DNA from: Paulinella micropora
Lineage: Eukaryota; Cercozoa; Imbricatea; Euglyphida; Paulinellidae
Reading direction: 5' to 3'
DNA length: 64,000 nt
NCBI GenBank assembly: GCA_019918135.1
Contig: WBZZ01006968.1
Coordinates: forward strand, 141,001 to 205,000
The notes under the pieces were generated by a model, which saw only the letters and a program-made list of their open reading frames with translations, was not told the origin of the DNA and did not search any database. The translations under genes and the position numbers were made by a program. Of this stretch, positions 42,401-52,077 are shown in pieces. The first letter of the stretch is position 1, and every line of letters starts with the position of its first letter.

Positions 42401-44401
42401 TTGCACTGCAGGACGTCCTGTACGTCGTGCCGGGCCTGCTCGTCAGGGGCGGCCGCGACGTCGTGCACGTGCCCGGGCGGGTCGTGGACGGCGCCGCACA
42501 ACGGCCAGTGCAGTCGGCGCTCGCGGAAGTGTGGTTCCGCGAGTCGTCGGTGTGCGCGCTGCACCCCGCGTTACACGTCTGTCTCGCCCGAAATTGTCAG
42601 CCGTTGTGCGCCAACTGCGCCGCGCTGGCCGCCAACGCCTGCCGGGCGCTCCTCGGGGACGAAGGCGATACCGAGGAGCGTGAGCGCTTGGTGCGCTTGG
42701 GGCTGCTGTTCGAGGAGCTGGCGTGGGCCGCCTCTGCCGGCCGCGAGTGGCTGCCGCGCACCGTCTTTGCGCTGCCGGTGCTGGCCGAGAGGTTGCGACG
42801 CGCGCATTCTACCGTTCAGCCGGTGGCACCTGTGGCACCCTCGCGGGCGCTGGTTACGCGCCTGCTGCACTACTTGTGCCAGGTGCCCGGCGACGGCGCC
42901 TGGTGCGTGCACCAGGCCTACGTCGCCTCGGAGCTCACGGCCTGGCGCGTCGCCAACGTGTACTGCCTGTCTCTGCCGCTGCTCGAGATCCTGCTCAAGC
43001 AGGTGCTGTATTGCTTCCAGGTGCACCGCCTGCCGTTCGGCTACTCCATGGGCGGCGTCGCCGCGTCGTCCTACGTACGGCCATCTGGGCACACAGCTCA
43101 CACTCAACACGCGCCACAAGCCGTCCAATACCATCCGGTCCACCGAAGGCCACCCCCGCATCCTGGCCCTCACGAGGCTGCAGTCCAAGGGCCAGGACTT
43201 CTTGCTGCGGGGCCGGCTGCGCAGCGCCGAAGAGATCGCCAAGTGGAGGGCCGTCGACCCGGCCAGGCGCGACGGCGTCCGCGTGCTCGACCGCAGCAGC
43301 TCTAGTGTCGACCTGCGCGCCCTGCTGCAGCGGGCGCCCGCCGCCTGCCTCTGCGCTGCGCTCTACTCCTTCGACGATTACCACCAGACCCTGCTCGAGC
43401 TGGGGCTGCCCGACCTGCGGCTGCACGTGCAGGACGCCGACCTCGACCTGCGGGGCCTGCGGCGCCGCCGCGCGCCGCCGCCAACCCGCGCCGCGACCGG
43501 CAAGGGCACCCGCAAGGGCCGAAAGCGCTCACAGTCGACGGTGGCGGCGACTGCGTCCAAGCGCGCGCGCGCTGCCGCGGGTAAGTGGCGGAAAGTCTCG
43601 CGCCAGGGCGCGCTCGTCGCCTTCGACGACGCCGCCGCCAGGGCGCACGGCTTCGCGGACGGTGGGCTACAGCTGGCCAGACTGCTGCGCCTCCAGCTGC
43701 CGTCCTTCGCCGTGTGCTCCGCCTGGGCGTCCGCCACCCGGGGCTGGACGTGTGTGCTGCTGCGCGTCTGCAGCGGCAAGAAGGCGCGGGCAGAGAACCG
43801 CACGGCCAGGCCCGCACAGGCCCGCTTCGACACCTACCAGTACAACCACACGCAGCTCTACTGCGAGAGCCTGCTGCGCCAGGCGCTGGCCGCCATGCAG
43901 CCCTCCGTGGGCGTCGACGCCATCGACCTGTCGACTGTGGACGGGCTGCTGTCCGTGCAGATGTGCCCCGGGCGCACCACGCTGGCGCAGGTAAGGCGCC
44001 TGCTCGCCAGGCCCGAGTGGGCTCCCGAGTCCTTCGAAATCACGGACTCGCTCGTGGCCTTCCAGGCCCTCGGCATCGAGGCCTGTTGCACGGCGCTGTC
44101 CTCCGAGCTCAGGACGGCACTCAGCGGCCTCGGCGAGCTCGACTTCTGCCACACGCAGCTCCTGGCCTCGACCATGTGCCTAAAAGGCCTGCCCCTGCCC
44201 ATTAGCCGCGCGGGCTACGTGCAGCTCGAGGAGGACCCCTTCGAGCGCGCTCTGTTCGAAAAAAACGGCCGCATTTTTATTTGGGAAACGACGGACAAGG
44301 TTTCGCAGCGTGGATCGATGTACTGGCGTTTTGTGTCGGGCCAGCTTCCGGAAGTGGGCGACGCCTATTTTCAAATTTCGTCCAACCCCCGGCAGGCCTA
44401 G
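39438..44401 (+). pseudogene. RNA polymerase largest subunit (RPB1-like), remainder, multiply broken
   Basis: The gene resumes in the same codon phase at GATC. Motifs in order: LLGKKDGEFRKNGLGKRIDHSARGV (RPB1 'KEGRFRxNLxGKRVDxSxRTV'), VVNRQPTLSPQSAR, the catalytic FNGDNDGDVV (Asp codons at 41293, 41299, 41305) and, near 43100, GTQLTLNTRHKPSNTI (trigger loop). It ends without heptad repeats, as in viral RPB1 proteins. Breaks: stop at 40449, frame changes near 40450 and 40620, TAG at 40891, frameshift near 43075. The catalytic triad is intact but the gene is not translatable as one protein. It belongs with the 29422-29953 part. Confidence 0.85.
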
Positions 44402-44553
44402 CTCTGTTGCAAAAGGAACTAAAATTTTGCTTGGTGGTTTTTTATTATTATTAAAAGATCTTTGCTTTTCTTTTGACAGTTAAAAAAAATATCAGGTCAA
44501 GTCTAGCAACGAGGTTCTTGCTCGGAGCAAAATTCCATGTATTTTAAATTGGT

Positions 44554-45186
44554 TCAGTCCGAGAATTGAATTTTACATGGTAGGTTTTCCAGCTGGATCC
44601 GTGTGACAGCGCCCTTTTGGACCAAGAGCGACGAGGACTTTGTCTTGCAGTGCCATTTCAGGGATATTTCTGACGAACTGACATTAATCAAATCAACTCT
44701 ACAGATGCCGATGACTTGGAACTCTGCACTTGTCTGCAGTTGTATGTCTTTCAGCTTAAGGCGCGTACAAGGGCCCATCGCGCGCAGAACCAGCGGGCCG
44801 GTGGCGTGCTTGCTATCGATAGTTATTTGTGCTAAGCGCATTTCACGGGCGCCCGTTAGGTTTTCGACAAAGGCCTGCGGCAGGGTTACCTGTTGGATCG
44901 TGACATATTGCAGGTTTTGGATCAGTTGCGGCAGAGTGCAGAGACGTCCTAGCCAGGCACTAAGCTTGGCTTGTTTGGCTTTGTCTCTAAGATCGGGGCG
45001 CAATACTGAGGGCAGCCATGAATCTGGCTCACGTTGGTTCACCAGCTCAGTGAGTCGACGAATGTCCTCGAAAGCGTTGTCGCCGTCCAAGCATTCATTC
45101 CAGGCAGCTTGCAGTTTTTCGTCAAGATCCGGTAGTCTTTGTACATCCTCCTTGTTTTCTGGTAGACCCCGAGCATCGGTTGGCAT
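44554..45186 (-). CDS. Hypothetical protein, 210 residues
   Basis: An intact ORF with a helical N-terminal half (LDEKLQAAWNECLDGDNAFEDIRRLTELV) and a beta-rich C-terminal half of alternating hydrophobics (MRLAQITIDSKHATG..., LKLKDIQLQ), possibly a short leucine-rich or beta-solenoid fold. No family recognised. Less GC-rich than the polymerase gene. G and C runs lie 180-330 bp upstream. Confidence 0.6.
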   Translation of the reverse strand: MPTDARGLPENKEDVQRLPDLDEKLQAAWNECLDGDNAFEDIRRLTELVNQREPDSWLPSVLRPDLRDKAKQAKLSAWLGRLCTLPQLIQNLQYVTIQQVTLPQAFVENLTGAREMRLAQITIDSKHATGPLVLRAMGPCTRLKLKDIQLQTSAEFQVIGICRVDLINVSSSEISLKWHCKTKSSSLLVQKGAVTRIQLENLPCKIQFSD

Positions 45187-45436
45187 TTCTTCCAGGGAAT
45201 TGTCCGGCCTCGTTCAAGTTTGCTTTTTTTCTTTCCTGGTGTTTATTTACTCTCTTTTTCAAAACCCAGTGCGGATGAAGGGCAAGAAAAAAAGCCCTGA
45301 CCGGCCAGGCAGTGAAGAAAGAGAAAAAGAAGAGAGCGAGGGAGAATGGAAAAGAAGGGTGGATGTGAGGGGGGGGGGGGGGAGGCCAACGAGGGCTGTC
45401 AAAGTCCTAGGGCTTTTGGCGCGGCTTGAAAAGAAG

Positions 45437-45467
<31 letters not shown>

Positions 45468-45542
45468 GGGGCTGGCACACAAGAAAAAAATATTTAAGTC
45501 TTCCCCCCCCCCCCCCCCGCCAGGAACTCACGAAAGATTTTT
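45187..45542. other. Spacer with G/C runs and a short GT repeat
   Basis: G runs at 45370-45381 and 45450-45471, preceded by a GT repeat, and a C run at 45505-45518. No gene. Confidence 0.6.
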
Positions 45543-46391
45543 TTAGCGCAAGGCGTACGGGTCTGGCAAGCGCTTCTTAGGGGAACGCCCATCCGGGGGC
45601 GTGCGGCTGGTCAGTCTCATCTTGCTGACCGGGCCCCAGCTGTCATGCACAAACAGTTGCACTTTCTCCCGCCGCCGGCGCGCCAGGTCCCAACCGGTCG
45701 CAGGCAGCACTGCGTGCAGTACTTTGGACGCGCTGGTCCGCTCTTTGGCCGCGCGCAACAGGATGTCGTAGCAGGGCCGAAGTTGCGCGAGCTTGTCCTG
45801 CAGCAACTGCTCCACGTCGCCGGCCCCGCCGCCACTAAGCGGCACGGGCTCCGTTGCGCCCGGGGGTACGTTCAGGAGAAACTCGAAGGAGAACGAAACG
45901 GTGGTCTCTCCGTGCTCGCCGCCGGGCACGGTCGTGCGCAGCAAGAATTCGGAATGGCCCTGCTGGTTAGGCTGGCCCAGCGACCCCTTCAGTTCCGTGC
46001 AGGCTGTGGGCTTGCTAATGAGCAGGGCTTCAAACCAGGATGCCTGCGGGCGGCGGGCTAACGACAGGAGCCAAGAAGCTGTGCGGACGGCGTCGGGGAG
46101 CCAAGACAGTTGGCACTGGTCCAGCGCATGGTCGGGGACGCTTTGTGCCGCGTCGTCCTCGTCCTGTGAGTCGTCCCCTGAGTCGTTATGGTCGCTGCCA
46201 TCATACTCCTCGGGCCGCTGGTAACGCACATGAATATGGATACGGCAGCCCGTGGCCACGAGCACGGTGCCGGTCAGCCCGAACACACGGATGCTCTGCA
46301 GGGCACCGTACGTCGGCATCGGCCTGAGGGCAGAGGCAGTTTGCAGGGGCTTAGCGGGAAGAGGAAGCGCCGCGCTTGGTTCGGTGGCCAT
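45543..46391 (-). CDS. Hypothetical protein, 282 residues
   Basis: ATG at 46391 (MATEPSAALPLPAKPLQ). The frame upstream of it is only CA-repeat translation. An acidic stretch (DGSDHNDSGDDSQDEDDA) lies near residue 70, a beta-rich middle (FLLRTTVPGGEHGETTVSFSFEFLL) follows, and the C-terminus is basic. No family recognised. A C run and a CA microsatellite lie directly upstream. Confidence 0.6.
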   Translation of the reverse strand: MATEPSAALPLPAKPLQTASALRPMPTYGALQSIRVFGLTGTVLVATGCRIHIHVRYQRPEEYDGSDHNDSGDDSQDEDDAAQSVPDHALDQCQLSWLPDAVRTASWLLSLARRPQASWFEALLISKPTACTELKGSLGQPNQQGHSEFLLRTTVPGGEHGETTVSFSFEFLLNVPPGATEPVPLSGGGAGDVEQLLQDKLAQLRPCYDILLRAAKERTSASKVLHAVLPATGWDLARRRREKVQLFVHDSWGPVSKMRLTSRTPPDGRSPKKRLPDPYALR

Positions 46392-46468
46392 GTTTTTTTT
46401 GTTTTGTCTGTCAAAAAAAGGCAGGCGCAGAGCATGTCGTGCCTTTTTTCTTCCCGTCCGGCGGCCCC

Positions 46469-46485
<17 letters not shown>

Positions 46486-46499
<14 letters not shown>

Positions 46500-46747
46500 A
46501 CACGCACACAAACACTCATACGAACACATTCACAATCAATTACACTCACGTTCACACACAATTACACGCAATTACACGCACAAACACACTCACACACAAC
46601 TCGCACACACACTTTCACACATACTCACACACACACTCGCACACACTCGCACACACACTTTCACACACTCGCACACACACTTTCACACACACACACACAC
46701 ACACTTTCAAACACACACACACACACACACACTTGCACACACACACA

Positions 46748-46779
<32 letters not shown>

Positions 46780-46890
46780 TTCAAACACACACACACACAC
46801 ACACACTTTCACACATACACACACACTTTTCACACACACACACACTCGAACACAAACACGCACAACACACACACACACAAACCATTGCAC
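46486..46890. repeat. (CA)n-rich microsatellite, interrupted
   Basis: Long CA tracts broken by TTTCA and CTCG interruptions at semi-regular spacing, so it resembles a compound repeat with a higher-order unit. Confidence 0.93.
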
Positions 46891-47107
46891 ACATCTAAAC
46901 AACTCTACACATGGTAGACGAACGTCCATAACATTGATGATGCAACAGTACAGAAATGTATATAAGAGAACCCTGCGCACAGAAACACGACCCTATAACC
47001 ACAGGACACGAATTATGCACAACAACACACACACACACACACACGCACAAATTGTTGCTTGTCTTTTTTTCTGTCGCCCCCCCCCCCTCCCCGTCATCTA
47101 AACTAAT

Positions 47108-47165
47108 CAATGGGCTTTTTGGCATTGAGCTGCTCAATGGGCTTTTTTGGCATTGAGCTGCTCAA
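47108..47165. repeat. 28-29-bp tandem duplication
   Basis: CAATGGGCTTTTTGGCATTG followed by AGCTGCT occurs twice in a row and then begins a third time. Confidence 0.85.
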
Positions 47166-47448
47166 TGTGAACACAGGAGGCCCACCCCCCCCCATCTCCA
47201 TTTTGCTCTTCATCTTCTGCCTTCGCTCTGCTTTCGGGGGGGGGGGGGGGGATTGGAGGGGTTCAATGCTGTTGTCTTTTTCTTCTTGTCCAAGGTTTTT
47301 TTTTTGTTTCTTTGCTACAACGTTTCCGGCACTTTGGGCGACAAAAAAAGGGTGGGGGGCCGAAACATAGGTTAAAAAAAACCAAACTAAAACACTTGTT
47401 TTTTCTTTTTCAACAGCAGCCAATAAAAACAAAACACGCGACAAAACA

Positions 47449-48501
47449 ATGTCTGCGCGTCTCTGGTCCAAAAAAGCCCTGGAACTGTTTAGCCTGCAAA
47501 ACCAAACCGACGGTCTAGACACAGCGGTCCAGTTCTTTAGGGACCTTCTGCGAAAAAGGGATGGCTTCGTCAAAGAAAAAATGAACTACTTAATAAGGAG
47601 TGGCTGCATGGAATGGGGCGAAGCCACCTTTTGGCAACGATTGTTACGCGAGGGTGATGCCAAACAAGACAAAAGGCCCATATTGGTTGCTGATGTCAAA
47701 CAATACAAAATGTCCGTGTTGTCTGATGTATCAGCACATGCTTTCGACTTGGCAGGGATAGTTTACAGATGTAACAAGGAAAAACAACTTACCAGAATTT
47801 CTGGACTTGAACTCTTTCATCAGAAGCTCGGACTCATTACATCCAAAACATCGAAAGAAGTCGCCAGCCGCTTATTTGCGGAGGTACAGAAGCTCGTATG
47901 TCCAGATCACTTCTTTGATAAGTGGCAAAAGGCACAAGAAATATCGACCGCACAAGAAATATCGGCCAGCTCTGTCGAGGTAAAGCTCAGCGGTCTGACG
48001 ATCACTTCGTTTGTTATGGTCTGGTTCTCTTGGTTCAGGCTGGCGTGCCTGATTTTTTCGAAGCTTTTGTCCACAGCACCATACAGCAACAGCGATACAA
48101 TCAATTCGGTCCTGTCCAAGCTGCGTGCCAAGAGTGCTTCGGAGAGGAAAAAACTCCCGGAAAGTTTGGCACGAGAGCTCCTGCTTTGTGAGTTGCTAGA
48201 AAAGCTGCGGATCTGGCCAGACGAGATAACCTCCCTGCCCATTTTCTTGCGGATCACGAATATCCTGCGACTAGCACTCCTGTTGTCAGACCTGTCGCAA
48301 ATTCTCGGAACACTCACAACTGGCAAGCATTGGCTGTGCACATTTGACTGGCAGTGGTGTATGGCCGCGGCGTTGCAAAGATCGCCTTTTTTGTTCAAGT
48401 TTTTTTTTGACGCCCAAGTGCCCGTCACAATCACCGAACGGAATATCCAGTCGGCTTTCGAGGCCAATCGTTTATGGAATCTAAAGCCGGACTTACGGTG
48501 A
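47449..48501 (+). CDS. Hypothetical protein, 350 residues
   Basis: An intact ORF from ATG at 47449, mostly helical, with two hydrophobic segments (TITSFVMVWFSWFRLACLIF and RLALLLSDLSQILGTL) that could be membrane helices or core. Lower GC than genes to the left. Its end overlaps the next ORF by 28 bp, so the two may be one gene split by a frameshift near 48480. Confidence 0.55.
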   Translation: MSARLWSKKALELFSLQNQTDGLDTAVQFFRDLLRKRDGFVKEKMNYLIRSGCMEWGEATFWQRLLREGDAKQDKRPILVADVKQYKMSVLSDVSAHAFDLAGIVYRCNKEKQLTRISGLELFHQKLGLITSKTSKEVASRLFAEVQKLVCPDHFFDKWQKAQEISTAQEISASSVEVKLSGLTITSFVMVWFSWFRLACLIFSKLLSTAPYSNSDTINSVLSKLRAKSASERKKLPESLARELLLCELLEKLRIWPDEITSLPIFLRITNILRLALLLSDLSQILGTLTTGKHWLCTFDWQWCMAAALQRSPFLFKFFFDAQVPVTITERNIQSAFEANRLWNLKPDLR

Positions 48502-49106
48502 ATCCTAATCAAGTGCCGGCTGTACTGTGCCTAGTTGATTGCTGCCTAGCGCCAAAACACAAGTTGGGCAGGAAATGGCTGTCCCGGCGGGGCGTGTGCC
48601 CCGAGTATGTTGTCGACGACTTGCAAAAGAAGCAATATGAGTTATTCGAAGAGGCGAAGAAAGCAACTTCGCTAAAAACGCCTGGACTATACCTGCAGAC
48701 TGTGCCCGGTATTATGGACGAGTTTTATTCCGCCAACTCGAGCTCCGAGCAAACAATTGAACCCGAAGAAGATAGAGATGAAGAAGACCCCGACACGCGG
48801 GAGGTTGTTCCACGTGTGGAAATCTCCGCCAGCCCCGGGCAAATAATTGAAGAACATACCAGAGAAAATGGCGGAGACCCCAGGCCACGAGTTTTACCAT
48901 ATACATTTTTGCGCAAGGGCACGGTAAGGGACCACACGGGATTTCCTTTGTCACCGCAGGGAGAACAGGAAAGCGACGTTCGCGAGGAAGTCGGAACCGG
49001 CGTAGATGCGCGGGGCCTTCCAGATCCTGCTGGCACAAGTTCCGCTGAGCTTGGCGGGGGCCCCCCGAGCCAAAAGAAAGGGACACGGATCGCAAACAGA
49101 AGTTGA
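48474..49106 (+). CDS. Hypothetical protein with acidic, disordered tail
   Basis: 210 residues. The first ~75 look folded (AVLCLVDCCLAPKHKLGRKWL) and the rest is acidic and Pro/Ser-rich. It may be the continuation of the preceding ORF. No family recognised. It overlaps the next small ORF by four bases (the ATGA type). Confidence 0.5.
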   Translation: MESKAGLTVNPNQVPAVLCLVDCCLAPKHKLGRKWLSRRGVCPEYVVDDLQKKQYELFEEAKKATSLKTPGLYLQTVPGIMDEFYSANSSSEQTIEPEEDRDEEDPDTREVVPRVEISASPGQIIEEHTRENGGDPRPRVLPYTFLRKGTVRDHTGFPLSPQGEQESDVREEVGTGVDARGLPDPAGTSSAELGGGPPSQKKGTRIANRS

Positions 49107-49357
49107 ACAAACAGATCAAGCGTCTAAATCATTCGATTAGAGCCCTGACAGCAGAAAAAGAGCAACTCGAACAAGAGTATGCAGGGCTTAGGGGGGAGAT
49201 TAGAAAGGAAAAATTAAGGCTAAAGTATACAAGCAAGGGTGTCGAGAACACAAAGGCTGAGTTGAAAAGTCTAGAGGAACAGACACAGAAGCTCCGACAG
49301 GAGTTTGAAGCGCTGTCCAAAGACGTCCTTAATATGAAAGAACCAGGGAGTATTTAA
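49103..49357 (+). CDS. Small coiled-coil protein
   Basis: 84 residues with continuous heptads of Leu/Glu/Lys (ALTAEKEQLEQEYAGLRGEI, ELKSLEEQTQKLRQEF). It could be the C-terminal coiled coil of the preceding gene after a frameshift. Confidence 0.5.
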   Translation: MNKQIKRLNHSIRALTAEKEQLEQEYAGLRGEIRKEKLRLKYTSKGVENTKAELKSLEEQTQKLRQEFEALSKDVLNMKEPGSI

Positions 49358-49444
49358 TCAGAGACTTTTTTTTGCGGAGACTTTCAATCCAGTAGTATGA
49401 TATTTTAAATTAAAAAAAAATGTATATTATTTCGACCAAACCTT

Positions 49445-50863
49445 TCAGGCCACGGCGCACCCGGCCAGAGTGAGACTGACGGGCAAATTGGCCACGAACT
49501 TCCACGCGTTCTGTTCCTCATTATAGCGCTCTACGCTGGCCAAGGGCACCTGGTTAGTGTCAGTGCCACCCAGCACGTACAGCTCGCCGTCAAGTACCGC
49601 CACGCACGAGTCCTCGCGCGCCTCTCGCATTGGCGCAACCTCTTGCCACGCGTCCATGGCCGGGTCGTAGCGTTCGACCGACCTGAGCGTGCGGCCCCCC
49701 GCAGCCAAACCCCCGATGGCGTACAACTTCCCCTTCAGCACCGCCGACGAGCAACCCCACCGGGCAATTTTTAGCGGTGCCACCGCCACCCACTGACGGT
49801 CGTGCCCCATCTTCTCCGCGTGGTCGAGGATCTCGTTGTTGTTGTCTATGCTGCCAAACACGTACGCGTGCCCGCCCACGTTGCCCCCGCCGAAGTAGCC
49901 CCTGGGCCGGGACATGCTGGAACAGTAGGACCAGCTGTTGGCAACTACGTCGTACCGCAAGACATCCGGGACGTACTTGTCTCGGCAAGATCCGCCCAGC
50001 ACCAACAGGCTACTGAAACCGACGGTTTCGTGCGGCACCGGCGCAATGGCTTCCCAGCCCTTGCCGGGTTGGCGCACGTCCAGGCTCTCCGCTGTCGTCG
50101 TCCTTGTCGTTGAGGAAACCAAACCCCCGACGGCGTACAAGCGCCCCTCGAGCGATGCGCCAGCCATACTCGAGCGCGCTTGCGTTAGGCTGGCGAAACG
50201 CGTCCACTTGTCGTTCTTGGGGTCGTAGCAGTGCGTAGCAGCAAGCCGGTCGTGGGAGGCCGACGAGCTGTTGCCATACCCGCCAAAGACGTACAGTCGC
50301 GCGTTGCCGACCGGGACAACCGCTTTCTGCTTGCTAGTCCGCGACAGCGTGGAGAGTGTGATTTCCAGGCGCCGGTCCACGTGGTCCACGTCCGCCTCGA
50401 TTTCCAGCACGCTCTGGTCGCGTAACCTCTGCAACGCCTCCTTGTACAGGCCGAGCATTTTGTGCACCTGGCACAGCTCCTGGCCGAGGTTGTGCTCCTG
50501 CTGCTCGTGGTCGTCTCTTTCCATGCGCAGGCGCAGCGCCTCGCTCTCGGCGTTCAGGGCCTTAATGTCCTGCTCGCGCCTGCTGATTTCGGCCTCGAGC
50601 TGGCGCCGTGCGCCCGTGCTCGCCTCGGGCAAGTCCCGCCACTTGGTGTGCGTGCTCACCAGCGCCAGCGAGATCTTGCCATCATCGCTTTCCGTGCTGC
50701 GCGATATTTCGAGGCTCACCCTGTCGCCATTCTGTTCTTGTGTGCAGCCGGACGTCGCCTTGCACAGCTGCTCCACGTTGTGCAGCAGGTCCTCGTACAC
50801 CTTGATCTGCGGATGTTTGGCAGTTTCTGGCTGCACCAGCTTGATTTTCTTGCGGCTCGACAT
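49445..50863 (-). CDS. Kelch-repeat protein with N-terminal coiled coil
   Basis: An intact 472-residue ORF. Residues ~90-190 are coiled coil (RRQLEAEISRREQDIKALNAE). From ~195 there are six Kelch units with the GG doublet or a variant: LYVFGGYG, LYAVGGLV, LLVLGGSC, AYVFGSID, LYAIGGLA, LYVLGGTD, enough for one six-bladed propeller. No BTB or F-box is visible. Kelch propellers bind proteins, and giant viruses often use them as ubiquitin-ligase adaptors; the partner here is unknown. Confidence 0.85.
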   Translation of the reverse strand: MSSRKKIKLVQPETAKHPQIKVYEDLLHNVEQLCKATSGCTQEQNGDRVSLEISRSTESDDGKISLALVSTHTKWRDLPEASTGARRQLEAEISRREQDIKALNAESEALRLRMERDDHEQQEHNLGQELCQVHKMLGLYKEALQRLRDQSVLEIEADVDHVDRRLEITLSTLSRTSKQKAVVPVGNARLYVFGGYGNSSSASHDRLAATHCYDPKNDKWTRFASLTQARSSMAGASLEGRLYAVGGLVSSTTRTTTAESLDVRQPGKGWEAIAPVPHETVGFSSLLVLGGSCRDKYVPDVLRYDVVANSWSYCSSMSRPRGYFGGGNVGGHAYVFGSIDNNNEILDHAEKMGHDRQWVAVAPLKIARWGCSSAVLKGKLYAIGGLAAGGRTLRSVERYDPAMDAWQEVAPMREAREDSCVAVLDGELYVLGGTDTNQVPLASVERYNEEQNAWKFVANLPVSLTLAGCAVA

Positions 50864-51039
50864 TTGTCTGACTTTTTTGACGTGGCCAGCTTTTGTCTGT
50901 CACTGGTCAAAGAGTTTGAGGAGGGGGGGAGGGGAGAGGAGCCTCCAAAAAGAAGACGGAACAAAAAGGAAATGGACAGTGCAAACGGACAGAGGATGGG
51001 GGGGGGGGCCTCGTGTTTTTTTCATGGCCCCCCTCCCCC

Positions 51040-51785
51040 TACTTGCCGAAGTTTGCGGTGCCGAGAAACTTTCGCGAAAGTATGCCGAGGCTTGCGGTGC
51101 AAAGAAAGTTTCACGAAATTTACCCGAAATTTGCGGTGCGAAGAAAGTCTCACGAAAGTGGACCGGGTTTCGTACAACACAAAAAAAAAAGAATTTCGTT
51201 ATTTTGGCAATTAGCTGAATTCAAGATAGCAAAAATTTCGGGAAACATTGGCGGGCGGGGAAAATTGAATCATCTTCCCCGCCCGCCAATCTTTCCCGAA
51301 ATTTTTGCAATTAAATTTAGCAGGATTGCTGAAATGCTAAAAAAAAAAAAAACTCGATTCAGTCGCTGGTCGAATTTTGCGGTGAAAGATTTCGTCGCGA
51401 AATTTGCGGTGCAAAAGAAAGTTTCGCGAAAGTTTGCCGGAATTTGCGGGTAAAAGAAAGTTTCGCGAAACTTGCCGAAGTTTGCGGTGCAAAAGAAAGT
51501 CTCACGAAAGTTGACCGGGTTTCGGACAACAAAAAAAAAAAAAAAGAATTTTGCAATTTTGGCAATTAGCTGAATTTAAGATAGCAAAAATTTCGGGGAA
51601 GATTGGCGGGCGGGGAAAATTTTCGTCACGAAATTTGCGGTGAAAGATTTCGTCGCGAAATTTGCGGTGCAAAAGAAAGTTTCGCGAAAGTTTGCCGAAG
51701 TTTGCGGGTGAAAAGGCATTGTCACGAAACTTGCCGAAGTTTGCGGGTGAAAAGACTTTGTCACGAAACTTGCAGAAGTTTGCGG
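51040..51785. repeat. Interspersed 35-45-bp repeats in duplicated ~350-bp blocks
   Basis: Units built on GCCGAAGTTTGCGGTG and AAAGAAAGTTTCGCGAAA recur at least nine times. A larger block (GACCGGGTTTCG, A-run, TTTTGGCAATTAGCTGAA, GGCGGGCGGGGAAAA) occurs at 51160-51265 and again at 51514-51620. Confidence 0.85.
51229..51308. repeat. Long inverted repeat (hairpin)
   Basis: Two 33-bp arms (GCAAAAATTTCGGGAAA...GGCGGGCGGGGA and its complement) differ at one base and enclose a ~14-bp loop. A partial third copy of the arm lies at 51588. Confidence 0.93.
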
Positions 51786-52077
51786 CTACAACCCCCCCCC
51801 CCCCCCCTCCGATTTAAACGTGACAAAAAACAAAACGAAAAAAAAAACAAAAACCGAAACCCACCCTCCCCCACCACCAAAAACGAACGCTCTTGCAGTT
51901 TTTTTTCTCTCTTCGTACTAGTCAAACCCCCCCCCCCCCCCCCCCCTCCTATCGGCAAAGCAAAGGAATTTCATTGATGTGCTGAAACCGACTTAAAAAG
52001 GTAAAGGCAAGAAATTTGGGAGGGTACACAACCTGTTTGTTCCGAGCTGCCCCCCCACACACCCGCCTGTGCGTAAC

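Larger units (their letters stand above)
46392..47448. other. Intergenic with CA microsatellite and homopolymers
   Basis: C run 46467-46486, CA-rich array to about 46890, a second CA repeat 47023-47046, a tandem duplication 47108-47165, and a G run 47237-47250 upstream of the next gene. ORFs across the array are repeats. Confidence 0.7.
50864..52077. other. Intergenic repeat field
   Basis: A G run near 50999-51008, then about 750 bp of related repeats with TTTGCGGTG and CGAAA motifs and a hairpin (51229-51308), then C runs at 51789-51807 and 51927-51946. No gene. Confidence 0.7.

Noticed and set aside
46188-47101. Plus-strand ORFs rich in His-Thr (THTHTH)
   Set aside because: Translation of the CA microsatellite in all three frames; the real gene on the other strand starts at 46391.
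51040-51785. CRISPR-like array
   Set aside because: Units are degenerate, spacing is irregular, spacers are not unique, no cas gene is nearby and the context is eukaryotic.
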